From NCBI RefSeq assembly GCF_015712165.1, contig NZ_JADPZX010000001.1, positions 2,046,001 to 2,110,000 on the forward strand: DNA of 64,000 nt. The letters are read 5' to 3'. The notes beneath the pieces are model-generated. The model worked only from the letters and a program-made list of their open reading frames with translations, searched no databases and was not told where the DNA came from. The stretch comes from Streptomyces spinoverrucosus (GTDB taxonomy: Bacteria > Actinomycetota > Actinomycetes > Streptomycetales > Streptomycetaceae). Shown piece by piece: positions 1 to 8,166 of this stretch. Position 1 is the stretch's first letter. Each line of letters begins with the position of its first letter. The translations under genes and the position numbers were made by a program.

Positions 1-200
1 TCCAGTCGTTTCGCCGTGATTCGTCATGCCCCGACGATCTCGCGGAACTCAAGACTCCGCTTGTGCCTGTGGATAACTCCGATCAGGGACACGACACAGC
101 GGTCGGTCCCCGGTACCTACCGGCCTGGTCGGAACCGGCCATCCTCAACCCGGTTTTCGCGTGTGGTGCGCTGTGTCTTCGAACTGGACGAGGAGGCAGC
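1..200. other. Left-edge intergenic stretch
   Basis: No convincing gene lies between the window edge and the stop of the RecQ-like gene. The only recognisable site is a single perfect DnaA-box-type nonamer (TGTGGATAA, reverse of TTATCCACA) at 68-76. Short open frames here lack the third-position GC bias of the real genes. Confidence 0.6.
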
Positions 201-2360
201 TCAACCCGCCGCAGCGAGGACCAACGGAAGGACCTCTTCGCTGCCCGCCAGGCGGAGCATGCGGGCAGCGACGGCGAGGGTCCAGCCGGTCTCTGTGTAG
301 TCGTCGACGAGCAGGACGGGTCCGGGAGAGCGGGCCAGAGCGTGGGCCAGATCTTCGGAGACGGTGAAGGCGCCGGACAGGGTCCTGAGGCGCTGGGCGG
401 AGTTGCTACGACGTGCCGGGTGCGCGCCGTTCGATCCGGTGTACGTCAGGGTTCCCAGGAAGGGGAGGCGGCCGACCGCCGCGATTTGCCGGGCGAGTGA
501 ACCGACCAGTTGGGGGCGGGCGAGGGACGGCACGGCCACGACTCCCACCGGCCGGGCAGGCGTGTCGGCGGCATTCGACGCCCAGCCTCCTGGAGAGCGC
601 GCCCAGTCGGCGAGGACGGCCACCGCGGCCTGCAGCACGTCGTCGGGGACCGGACCGTCGGGCGCGTTCTCGGCCAGCAGGGGGCGCAGCCGGTTGCCCC
701 AGCCGATGTCCGAGAGCCGTCCCAGGGCGCGGCCGGTGGAGCACTGCTCCTTGGCCGGGATACGTCCCTTGAGGTCGATGCCCAGTGCGGGCATACCCGT
801 GGGCCACATCCGCCGCGGCTCGACCTCCACCCCCGGGCGGTCCAGTTCCTTCGCGGCTCCCGTCAGCGCCTCCGCCGAGACGGAGGAGTCGGCCCAGGCT
901 CCCGCGCAGTTGTCGCAGCGGCCGCACGGAGCCGCCCCCTCGTCGTCGAGTTGCCGACGCAGGAACTCCATCCGGCACTCGGACGTGCTCACATAATCGC
1001 GCATGGCCTGCTGCTCGGTGGCCCGCTGCCGAGCGACCCAGGCGTACCGCTCGGCGTCGTAGACCCACGGCTCACCGGTGGAGATCCAGCCGCCCTTCAC
1101 CCGTTTGACCGCCCCGTCCACGTCGAGCACCTTCAGCATGCTCTCCAGACGGGTGCGTCGGAGGTCGACAACGGCCTCCAGAGCCGGCACCGACAGCGGG
1201 CGTCCCGCATCGGCGAGAGCCGAGAGGGTCAGGCGGACCTGCGCCTCGGGCGGGAAGGCGGTGTCGGCGAAGTAGCGCCAGATGGCCTCGTCCTCCTTGC
1301 CCGGCAACAGCAGCACGTCCGCGTGCTCCACCCCGCGGCCCGCGCGCCCCACCTGCTGGTAGTAGGCGATCGGCGAGGACGGCGAACCAAGATGGACCAC
1401 GAAGCCCAGGTCCGGCTTGTCGAAGCCCATTCCCAGTGCCGAGGTCGCGACCAGCGCCTTGACCCGATTCTGAAGCAGGTCGGTTTCGGCCTGCAGCCGA
1501 TCGGCGTTCTCCGTGCGCCCCGTGTAGGAGGCCACCCGGAAGCCACGTTGCCGCAGAAGGGCGGTGGCCTCCTCGGCGGCGGCCACCGTCAGCGTGTAAA
1601 TGATCCCCGAACCCGGCAGTTCGTCCAGATGTTCGGCCATCCAGGCCAGACGATGGGCGGCATCCGGCAGCGGCACCACACCCAGCCGCAGGCTCTCTCT
1701 GTCGAGCGGGCCGCGCAGCACCAGGGCGTCGCCGACTCCGGTACCCAGCTGCTCGGCCACATCCGCCGTCACCCGCGCGTTCGCGGTCGCGGTGGTGGCC
1801 AGCACCGGCACCCCAGGGGCAAGGTCGGCGAGCATCGCCCGCAAGCGGCGGTAGTCAGGCCGGAAGTCATGCCCCCAGTCCGAGATGCAGTGCGCCTCGT
1901 CGACCACCAGCAGACCGGTCGTAGCCGCAAGCCTGGGCAGCATCTGCTCGCGAAAATCGACCGCATTGAGGCGCTCCGGACTCACCAGAAGAACGTCGGT
2001 CTCGCCGCGCTCGACCTCCTCGTGGATGGTTTCCCACTCCTCCGGGTTCGCCGAGTTGATGGTGCGCGCCCGGATACCGGCCCGTGCCGCCGACTCGACC
2101 TGGTTGCGCATCAGCGCCAGCAACGGCGAGACGATCACCGTCGGGCCTGAGCCACGTCGGCGCAGCAGAGCGGTGGCGACGAAGTACACCGCCGACTTGC
2201 CCCAGCCGGTGCGCTGCACCACCAACGCGCGCCGACGGTCCTCCACCAGGGCCGCCACCGCCTGCCACTGGTCCTCGCGCAACCGCGCAGAACCGCCCGG
2301 GACACCGACAAGCTCGGCAAGGATGGCGTCGGCTTCGGCGCGGAGCTCCAGATCGTCCAT
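201..2360 (-). CDS. RecQ-family ATP-dependent DNA helicase with C-terminal phosphoribosyltransferase-like domain
   Basis: About 719 aa. The N-terminal two thirds is a RecQ-type superfamily 2 helicase that would unwind DNA 3'-5' during repair. It shows a Walker A segment (RTGWGKSAVY), a DEAH box within VVDEAHCISDWGHDFRP, a motif VI QVGRAGRG, and a zinc-binding cysteine set ending CGRCDNC. No HRDC domain is seen. Instead the last ~200 residues look like a ComF-type phosphoribosyltransferase, with the PRPP-loop-like VLLVDDYTETGWT near the C-terminus. An upstream in-frame GTG at 2402 would add 14 residues. I prefer the ATG at 2360 because related N-termini begin close to MDDLELRAEADAIL, although the GGAGG is only one base from it. 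It appears monocistronic. Confidence 0.85.
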   Translation of the reverse strand: MDDLELRAEADAILAELVGVPGGSARLREDQWQAVAALVEDRRRALVVQRTGWGKSAVYFVATALLRRRGSGPTVIVSPLLALMRNQVESAARAGIRARTINSANPEEWETIHEEVERGETDVLLVSPERLNAVDFREQMLPRLAATTGLLVVDEAHCISDWGHDFRPDYRRLRAMLADLAPGVPVLATTATANARVTADVAEQLGTGVGDALVLRGPLDRESLRLGVVPLPDAAHRLAWMAEHLDELPGSGIIYTLTVAAAEEATALLRQRGFRVASYTGRTENADRLQAETDLLQNRVKALVATSALGMGFDKPDLGFVVHLGSPSSPIAYYQQVGRAGRGVEHADVLLLPGKEDEAIWRYFADTAFPPEAQVRLTLSALADAGRPLSVPALEAVVDLRRTRLESMLKVLDVDGAVKRVKGGWISTGEPWVYDAERYAWVARQRATEQQAMRDYVSTSECRMEFLRRQLDDEGAAPCGRCDNCAGAWADSSVSAEALTGAAKELDRPGVEVEPRRMWPTGMPALGIDLKGRIPAKEQCSTGRALGRLSDIGWGNRLRPLLAENAPDGPVPDDVLQAAVAVLADWARSPGGWASNAADTPARPVGVVAVPSLARPQLVGSLARQIAAVGRLPFLGTLTYTGSNGAHPARRSNSAQRLRTLSGAFTVSEDLAHALARSPGPVLLVDDYTETGWTLAVAARMLRLAGSEEVLPLVLAAAG

Positions 2361-2749
2361 GCCTCCATGCAACCCGATGGCAAGGACAGTCAGCCACCTC
2401 ACTCAAGGTGACGGGTCGCTCGCGAACAGTACGCAGGTGAAGCGCGGCGAGCGCCGACCGCGCCGCCCACCCTCCGCACTGAATCCTCGCGGTCACCGCC
2501 CACATGCTCCTACCTGCGCAGTATCGCCCCGCATCACGCAACACCCCACCGGGTACGGATATAAGCCACAGACCACTTCTTAAGGGTCGGTCGCCTCAAT
2601 TGCTCGTTGCCGCATCCAAGTTCGACAGCAAGAATTGAGGTCCGCTCCCCGCACGGCTCGTCCCGCGACCAGGTAGGGCTCCGCTGCGGTGCGCACTCCC
2701 CCGATCCAGACCCCGCCCGCAGTGTGGGCGCGTAGCCGAAGGGAGGAAC
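2361..2749. other. Divergent intergenic region
   Basis: This ~390-base region separates the leftward helicase from the rightward hypothetical gene and should hold both promoters. An 8-bp inverted repeat (CCTCAATT at 2594-2601, AATTGAGG at 2633-2640) with a 31-base spacer is the clearest structure. No RNA gene is recognisable. Confidence 0.4.
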
Positions 2750-3373
2750 GTGACCTTCGGATTCGCTCCGTCCTCCGCGGCTGCCACGTCGACCTCCGCC
2801 GCATCAGCCAACGCCGTGGCCCGACTGCTGGAACCCGCGGAGTGGGCCGCCGCGGGAATCCCGCTGCTGCGCAACCCCCGGGAAGTCGTCAGCGGACTGC
2901 ACACCCGTCATCGCCCCAAGCCGTCGACGGCGATCGTGGCCGTACTCGACGCGGACGAACGGCTGCGCGCGAGTGCCTCGTTCACCAGGCGTTCGGCGCC
3001 CGCCGACGGCTGGATGTTCCGCAACACGCTGCTCGACCAGCTGCGCCGGGTCATCCCACACGATCTACGCCGCCGCACGCCTGTGCGCACAGCCGTGCTG
3101 CTCTACTGCCGTGAGGGCGACGCGCGTTGGACGGAGGAGGACGGCGCGTGGATGTGGGGCCTGCGTGACGCGTGCACACTCCACGGACTGCGCTGCGGGG
3201 CGTACATCACGCTGACCCGCGACGGCTGGCAGGTCCTCGGCGAGGGCCGAGGTGGCCGCCGCCCCAACTCCACGTCGGCGCCCGAGCCGTTCGCGACGTC
3301 CGAGGCACCGCCCCCACCGCCGCGCACCGGAGGTGCCGCCTCCGAAGTGCTGCGCCGCGTGGCAGCGCGCTGA
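2750..3373 (+). CDS. Conserved hypothetical protein
   Basis: 207 aa from a GTG start that directly follows a strong ribosome-binding site (AAGGGAGGAAC, 2738-2748). I do not recognise the family. The central part (about residues 25-160) reads as a compact alpha/beta domain with a beta strand STAIVAVLDAD, a segment TAVLLYCREGDARW and a final GAYITLTRDGWQVLGEG. The first 20 residues are Ala/Ser/Thr-rich and the last 45 are Pro/Gly-rich, probably disordered. No signal peptide or membrane segment is seen. It is divergent from the RecQ-like gene, and the next gene is convergent. Third-position GC bias supports real coding. Confidence 0.7.
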   Translation: MTFGFAPSSAAATSTSAASANAVARLLEPAEWAAAGIPLLRNPREVVSGLHTRHRPKPSTAIVAVLDADERLRASASFTRRSAPADGWMFRNTLLDQLRRVIPHDLRRRTPVRTAVLLYCREGDARWTEEDGAWMWGLRDACTLHGLRCGAYITLTRDGWQVLGEGRGGRRPNSTSAPEPFATSEAPPPPPRTGGAASEVLRRVAAR

Positions 3374-3573
3374 GCGCCCGGACCAGCAGGACCTGACCCA
3401 CGCGGCAGATCACCACGCTGCGCACACGCCCTCGGCAGGGCGGCACAGCACCTCTCCGGCCATCAGTCGGAGGACGTACGCAACCGTCGTCCCCGCACGC
3501 CAAAGACCGCGCCGTGCGGTCGCCGCCGGGACGGCGCGTTCGCCGACCCAACGCCCCTGACCTGCCGGCCGAC

Positions 3574-4224
3574 TCAGACGCCCGCGCCCAGCACCGAGTT
3601 GATCTGCTGCGGGTCGCCGCAGACGATCAGCAGAGCGCCGGCCCGGGTGAGAGCCATGGGCAGTGCGGTGGCGGCAGCGGCGTCGGACCCGCCGTTGACG
3701 GCGACCACGACCACGGGCCGGGACGCGGCACGGTCGGCCACGGTGGCGTCGGCGTAGAAGACGTCGTCGCGGGCATCGTGCTGCGCCCAGTAGGACGCCT
3801 CACCGAAGGACAGCTCGTGAGCGGCCCAGGGGTGCGACTCACCGGTGGTGATCACCAGCACGTCACCGGGGGCACGACCGGACTCCAGCAGCAGGTCCAC
3901 GGCTTCCTCGGCAGCGTCGAGCGCGCCCTCGGCCGGAGCCGGGATCAGCTGGATCTGCGGAGTCGCCGAAGCCGAGGCCGGAGCAGGGGCGGCAGAGGCG
4001 GCAGTTGAGCCCGGACCCGCGGGCCCGGGCTTCGGCCCGACCACGCCCGTACGCTGCGCCGGCGGCGCGGGCCGGAGAGGGCCGGGACGACCGGGACGCG
4101 GCGGAGCCGCGGGGCGGGGGCCGGGTACGGGACGGGGGGTCGGCGCGGTACGGCCACTGGCCGGAGTAGCGCGGGGACCCTGGGCACTCTCGTGAATCTG
4201 AGGCTCCTCGGGGATGAGAGGCAT
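3574..4224 (-). CDS. Hypothetical protein, Pro-rich N-terminus with helicase-C-like tail
   Basis: About 216 aa from the ATG at 4224 (MPLIPEEPQIHESAQ). A longer frame to 4374 exists but overlaps the end of rnhB and has a poor N-terminus. Residues ~15-100 are Pro/Ala/Arg-rich and probably disordered. The C-terminal ~115 residues form an alpha/beta unit with strands VLVITTGES, VVVVAVNGG and GALLIVCGDPQQINSVLG. These resemble the last strands of a superfamily 1 helicase (the GDPQQI turn), but no Walker A motif is present, so it cannot be a complete helicase. It may bind nucleic acid or a helicase partner; this is inference. It lies downstream of rnhB on the same strand. Confidence 0.6.
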   Translation of the reverse strand: MPLIPEEPQIHESAQGPRATPASGRTAPTPRPVPGPRPAAPPRPGRPGPLRPAPPAQRTGVVGPKPGPAGPGSTAASAAPAPASASATPQIQLIPAPAEGALDAAEEAVDLLLESGRAPGDVLVITTGESHPWAAHELSFGEASYWAQHDARDDVFYADATVADRAASRPVVVVAVNGGSDAAAATALPMALTRAGALLIVCGDPQQINSVLGAGV

Positions 4225-4292
4225 GAGTTGATATCTATCAAACGTTGGTGCGGCTCGCGCCAGTGGGTGGCACATACGTGCGACCGGAACCG

Positions 4293-4994
4293 TCAGAAAT
4301 CGAAGCCGAGCTGACCTTCGATCTCCGGAACGCTTCCGTCCGCCCAGCTGCGGGCCTTCTTGAGGTGCCGCCACTGGGGCAGCGCATCAAGATACGCCCA
4401 TGACAACCGGTGGTAGGGGGTGGGCCCCCGCTCCGCCAGTGCGGCCTTGTGCACGGGTGAGGGATACCCGGCGTTGTCCGCAAAACCGAAGTCTGCATGG
4501 TCGATACCCAGTTCGGCCATCATTTTGTCGCGCTGAACCTTGGCAATCACCGAGGCCGCCGCCACCGCCACGCACGACTGATCGCCCTTGATCACCGTAC
4601 GGACCTGCCACGGCGCCCCGAGGTAGTCGTGCTTACCGTCGAGGATCACCGCATCGGGACGGATCGGAAGGCCCTCCAGGGCACGCACCGCCGCGATCCG
4701 CAGCGCCGCCGTCATCCCGTGGTCGTCGATCTCCTCCGGGGACGCGTGCCCCAGGGCGTACGACGTCACCCAGGTCCGCAACTCCTCGGCGAGCTGGGTC
4801 CGCCGTTTCACGGTGAGGAGCTTGGAGTCGGTGAGGCCCAGGGGAGGCCGGCGCAGTCCGGTGATCGCCGCACAGACGGTGACCGGTCCGGCCCAGGCGC
4901 CGCGCCCCACCTCGTCGACACCGGCAATGATCTTCGCTCCGGTCGTTGCGCGAAGGGAGCGCTCGACGGTGTGAGTAGGCGGTTCGTACGGCAT
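4293..4994 (-). CDS. rnhB: Ribonuclease HII
   Basis: 233 aa, the normal length for actinobacterial RNase HII. It cleaves RNA in RNA-DNA hybrids and at single ribonucleotides embedded in DNA. The acidic active site is visible as the [13 protein letters not shown] motif near residue 26, and further conserved blocks are [18 protein letters not shown] and [13 protein letters not shown]. The ATG at 4994 gives a standard N-terminus. The gene is followed on the same strand by the Pro-rich hypothetical gene after about 70 bases, so the two may share a transcript. A role in removing misincorporated ribonucleotides fits the other DNA-maintenance genes in this window. Confidence 0.93.
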   Translation of the reverse strand: MPYEPPTHTVERSLRATTGAKIIAGVDEVGRGAWAGPVTVCAAITGLRRPPLGLTDSKLLTVKRRTQLAEELRTWVTSYALGHASPEEIDDHGMTAALRIAAVRALEGLPIRPDAVILDGKHDYLGAPWQVRTVIKGDQSCVAVAAASVIAKVQRDKMMAELGIDHADFGFADNAGYPSPVHKAALAERGPTPYHRLSWAYLDALPQWRHLKKARSWADGSVPEIEGQLGFDF

Positions 4995-5077
4995 GGCGCC
5001 CTTAGACTACGCCGCCCGCAACCCCCTGCGACACCCTGGTTCGCCCAAGCCACGGCCTGGACCGCAACGCCCTGGAA

Positions 5078-5701
5078 TCAGGCCCCGATCCGGCGCAGCA
5101 GCGGGACCATCAACTGGTCGACCATCTCCTCGATGTCCCGGTCCGGCCATTCGCTCCCGCATACCTTCGACCGGTACATCATCATCGCCGGCATGGCGTC
5201 GTAGACGTATCCGTTCGCCGCGTCGGGCCGCACCTCCCCCCGCTCGATTCCGCGGTCGATCACCTCGTGCAGCACTCTGACCGTCGGCTCCACCACGCCG
5301 TGCACGATTACCTCGTGGAACCGCTCCGCCTGGACGCTGTCGCATTCGTGAATGACGGAGCGGAGGGCGGAGCCGGGTCGCGAGTACATCGCGTCGCGCG
5401 CCAGTCGGCACAGGGCCACCAGATCGTCGCGCACGTTTCCGAGGTCGGGCGCCGCCTCGATCTGCGGCAGCCCGGCCCGCAGTGCGTCGGCGACGAGGTC
5501 CTCCTTGGACGGCCAACGCCGGTAGATCGCGGCCTTGCCGGTCTGAGCACGCGTTGCCACGCCCTCCATCGTGAGGCCGTGCCAGCCGACCGTACCGAGT
5601 TGCTCCAGCGCGGCTTCGAGGATCGCGCGTTCGAGCACGACGCCGCGCCGACGGGAGGAGGCCGCCTGAGCGGGGGCGGCCGTCCAGCGCGAAGTAACCA
5701 T
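5078..5701 (-). CDS. TetR-family transcriptional repressor of the adjacent MFS pump
   Basis: 207 aa from ATG 5701, which has a well-spaced GGAG. An in-frame ATG at 5794 would add 31 residues but lies directly beside an operator and lacks a ribosome-binding site. The N-terminal TetR helix-turn-helix is clear (EGVATRAQTGKAAIYRRWPSKEDLVADAL, written here as one motif region at about residues 33-61). The remaining ~140 helical residues would form the ligand-binding and dimer domain. It is divergently transcribed from an MFS drug exporter across a region with two perfect 20-bp inverted repeats, the classic layout for a ligand-responsive efflux repressor. The ligand is unknown. Confidence 0.88.
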   Translation of the reverse strand: MVTSRWTAAPAQAASSRRRGVVLERAILEAALEQLGTVGWHGLTMEGVATRAQTGKAAIYRRWPSKEDLVADALRAGLPQIEAAPDLGNVRDDLVALCRLARDAMYSRPGSALRSVIHECDSVQAERFHEVIVHGVVEPTVRVLHEVIDRGIERGEVRPDAANGYVYDAMPAMMMYRSKVCGSEWPDRDIEEMVDQLMVPLLRRIGA

Positions 5702-5797
5702 CCGAGTGTCTCCAACGAACAGGGAAGCGGGGTTTTCGGGGAAGGGGGACACATCCGTGCGACGACCGCTGGGGACGAGCGGCGCCACGACCATCTA

Positions 5798-5817
5798 AGT
5801 GAACGGTTGCGTTCACT
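5798..5817. promoter_or_regulatory. TetR operator 1 (tetR side)
   Basis: Perfect inverted repeat AGTGAACG-GTTG-CGTTCACT: 8-bp arms with a 4-base spacer. The same arms recur 48 bp away as operator 2, which supports both as binding sites of the neighbouring TetR protein. Its position beside the tetR gene suggests autorepression. Confidence 0.85.
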
Positions 5818-5845
5818 ACTGGGGACTCACTACGGTTGACGCGAC

Positions 5846-5865
5846 AGTGAACGCGAGCGTTCACT
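5846..5865. promoter_or_regulatory. TetR operator 2 (MFS side)
   Basis: Perfect inverted repeat AGTGAACG-CGAG-CGTTCACT with arms identical to operator 1. A -35-like TTGACG lies at 5836-5841, and the operator fills the space where the -10 region should be, so a bound repressor would block the efflux-pump promoter. Confidence 0.85.
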
Positions 5866-5888
5866 AAGCCATTCATGGGGGACCCATA

Positions 5889-7439
5889 GTGACGACCTCT
5901 CCGAAGCTCCAGGACCAGATACCGCCTACTGCCGCCCGCCGCCAAGGGCGGCCAGGCATCGCGCTCACCGTCATCGCAGCCTGCCAACTCATGGTGGTCC
6001 TCGACGCCACCATTGTGAACATCGCGCTTCCCCATATTCAGGAAGCGCTTGCGTTCAGCACCACCGACCTCACCTGGGTGGTCAGCGCCTACACACTGAC
6101 CTTCGGCGGACTGCTGCTGCTCGGCGCCCGCGCCGGTGACATCCTCGGCCGCCGCCGGGTCTTCATGTTCGGCATCCTGCTGTTCACCTTCGCCTCGCTG
6201 CTGGGCGGCTTCGCCCAAGAGCCCTGGCAGTTGCTGGCCGCACGCGCCCTGCAGGGCGTGGGTGGCGCCATCGCGTCGCCGACCTCGCTGGCGCTGATCA
6301 CCACCACGTTCGCCGAGGGACCGGAACGCAACCGGGCGTTCGGCGTCTTCGCCGCCGTCTCCGCAGGTGGCGGCGCAATCGGCCTGCTGGCCGGCGGAAT
6401 GCTCACGGAGTGGCTCGACTGGCGCTGGGTGCTCTTCGTCAACGTGCCCATAGGTGTGCTGATCGCCGTCCTGACGCCGCTCTACATCAACGAGTCCGAA
6501 CGCCACCCCGGCCGCTTCGACATCGCGGGCGCGCTGACCTCGACCATAGGTATGGCGGCCCTGGTGTACGGCTTCATCCGGGCCGCGGAAGAGGGCTGGC
6601 GGGACGACCTCACCCTCATGTCGTTCGGCGTCGCGCTGGTGCTGCTGCTGGCCTTCGTGTTCATCGAGGCACGGGCCAAGGAGCCGATCACTCCGCTGAA
6701 GATGTTCGCCGACCGCAACCGCTCGGGGACGTACGTGATCATGCTGAGCCTGGCGGCGGCCATGTTCGGCATGTTCTTCTACATCGTTCTGTTCGTGCAG
6801 AACGTGCTGGGCTACAGCCCCATCAAGGCGGGCCTGGCCTTCCTGCCGGTCACGGTCGCGATCGTGGTCGGCGCCGGTCTGTCGCAGCGGTTTCTGCCGG
6901 TGCTCGGCCCCAAGCCGTTCATGCTGGTCGGCTCGGCGCTGGTCGTGGTCGGCCTCGTGTGGCAGACCTTCATCAGCCCCGACAGCTCGTACGTCGGCGG
7001 CGTACTCGGTCCCATGTTCGTGTTCGGCTTCGGCATGGGCCTGAACTTCGTGACGGCGACGGTGACCGCCGTCTCCGGTGTCGCCCAGCACGAGGCGGGC
7101 GCGGCGTCCGGCCTGCTCAACGCCACGCAGCAGGTGGGCGGTTCGCTGGGCCTGTCCATCCTCACGACCGTGTTCGGCACGGCCAGCAGGGATGAGGCGG
7201 AGAAGCAGCTGCCGCACTTCCTCGCCGACGGCTCGGCGGAACAGAAGGCCGAGTTCGCCCGGACGCATCAGCTGCCCGCACCCTGGGGCCACGAAGTGCT
7301 GGCTCAGGGCATTTCGACGGCCTTCATCCCTGCCGCGGCCATGGCCGTTCTCGCCATGGTGACCGCCTGGCTGGTGATCCGGGTACGCAAGAGCGACCTG
7401 GATGCGCTCGCCGGTACGTCCGGGCCGGTGGTCGGCTGA
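5889..7439 (+). CDS. MFS drug efflux transporter, DHA2 (EmrB/QacA) family
   Basis: 516 aa with about 14 predicted membrane helices, typical of 14-TMS drug:H+ antiporters. Family signatures visible are LDATIVNIALPHIQ in the first helix, the motif A loop GARAGDILGRRRVF after helix 2, and a motif C-like glycine-rich helix (GGAIGLLAGGMLTEW). The GTG start at 5889 has a GGGGGA ribosome-binding site. It would export a hydrophobic or cationic drug across the cytoplasmic membrane. The divergent TetR gene and the two operators imply induction by the drug. The substrate cannot be told from sequence. Confidence 0.9.
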   Translation: MTTSPKLQDQIPPTAARRQGRPGIALTVIAACQLMVVLDATIVNIALPHIQEALAFSTTDLTWVVSAYTLTFGGLLLLGARAGDILGRRRVFMFGILLFTFASLLGGFAQEPWQLLAARALQGVGGAIASPTSLALITTTFAEGPERNRAFGVFAAVSAGGGAIGLLAGGMLTEWLDWRWVLFVNVPIGVLIAVLTPLYINESERHPGRFDIAGALTSTIGMAALVYGFIRAAEEGWRDDLTLMSFGVALVLLLAFVFIEARAKEPITPLKMFADRNRSGTYVIMLSLAAAMFGMFFYIVLFVQNVLGYSPIKAGLAFLPVTVAIVVGAGLSQRFLPVLGPKPFMLVGSALVVVGLVWQTFISPDSSYVGGVLGPMFVFGFGMGLNFVTATVTAVSGVAQHEAGAASGLLNATQQVGGSLGLSILTTVFGTASRDEAEKQLPHFLADGSAEQKAEFARTHQLPAPWGHEVLAQGISTAFIPAAAMAVLAMVTAWLVIRVRKSDLDALAGTSGPVVG

Positions 7440-8166
7440 CGGGCGGAGGCCGCGGGTCGGCCTCGGCGGCACGCCGACGGATGTGACGGGGGTACGTCCG
7501 TGGCGGCCGGGCCGACCTGCCCAGGGCGGAGGATGGCCGGGCCCCTTCCAGGGGACGTACGGCGTGGAGGACGACCCGGCCATCCGCACCGATCCGGTCG
7601 CCCACCGCATCACACCGGCCGAAATCAGCCTGCGGCCGCGCCACACCACGGCGGCGACCGCAAGCACGAGGACCACGACCTGCAGCGTCTCCATGGCCAC
7701 CCCCTACAACGCTCGTGTCTCCCGCTTGCGCGTACCTCGCACAGCGGTTGCCACGAGAACGCCGGGCGGTCACGGAGAGTTCCCGACATGCACAGAGAGT
7801 TTCGGATCTTCGATCGCTGCGGCTCTCGAAATCGCAGGGTGCCGCTGACGAGGCAACGGCACACGTGGCCACGACTCACGAAAAGCAGAAGCCAAACAGC
7901 GTGGGCTCACCAAGCCAGAGGCCCGAGAGGTCACTGCAGAAACAGGGCCCGCGGAGAACGCAACTACGAAGCCATGACGGTGCCGGGGCCCACGAAGCCG
8001 CCACTCCAAGGAGCCGTGACGGCAAGAGGCCCGCTTCAAGACAGGCAGCACGCGTCCAAGGAGCCAGGCAGCGCCCGGCACACCAAGCCGCAGACCCAAG
8101 GAGCTCCGGCCGAAACAGGGCCCGCGAAACCGCCGCTTCCCGAAGCCGCCGCGTCGCACGAGCGCG
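7440..8166. other. 727-bp intergenic region with decayed repeats
   Basis: This gap lies between two convergent genes. The right half (about 7860-8160) is a patchwork of degenerate repeats: the 15-mer GAAACAGGGCCCGCG occurs at 7939-7953 and again at 8112-8126, and GGGCCC(A/G)CGAA(G/A)CCGCC occurs twice. Codon bias is poor there. The left half contains a leftward frame starting near 7694 with a good ribosome-binding site and a membrane-like N-terminus; see findings. A short GAGGCCG/CGGCCTC stem at 7446-7464 may terminate the MFS gene. Confidence 0.5.

Noticed and set aside
68..76. Replication origin suggested by a DnaA box
   Set aside because: A single DnaA box without a cluster, dnaA or dnaN nearby does not make an origin.
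5007..7700. A very long leftward open frame (about 897 codons) across the MFS and tetR genes
   Set aside because: It runs antisense to the MFS exporter and contains no recognisable domains; it follows from GC-rich codon structure of the sense gene. Only its first ~80 codons, outside the MFS gene, are kept as a weak finding.
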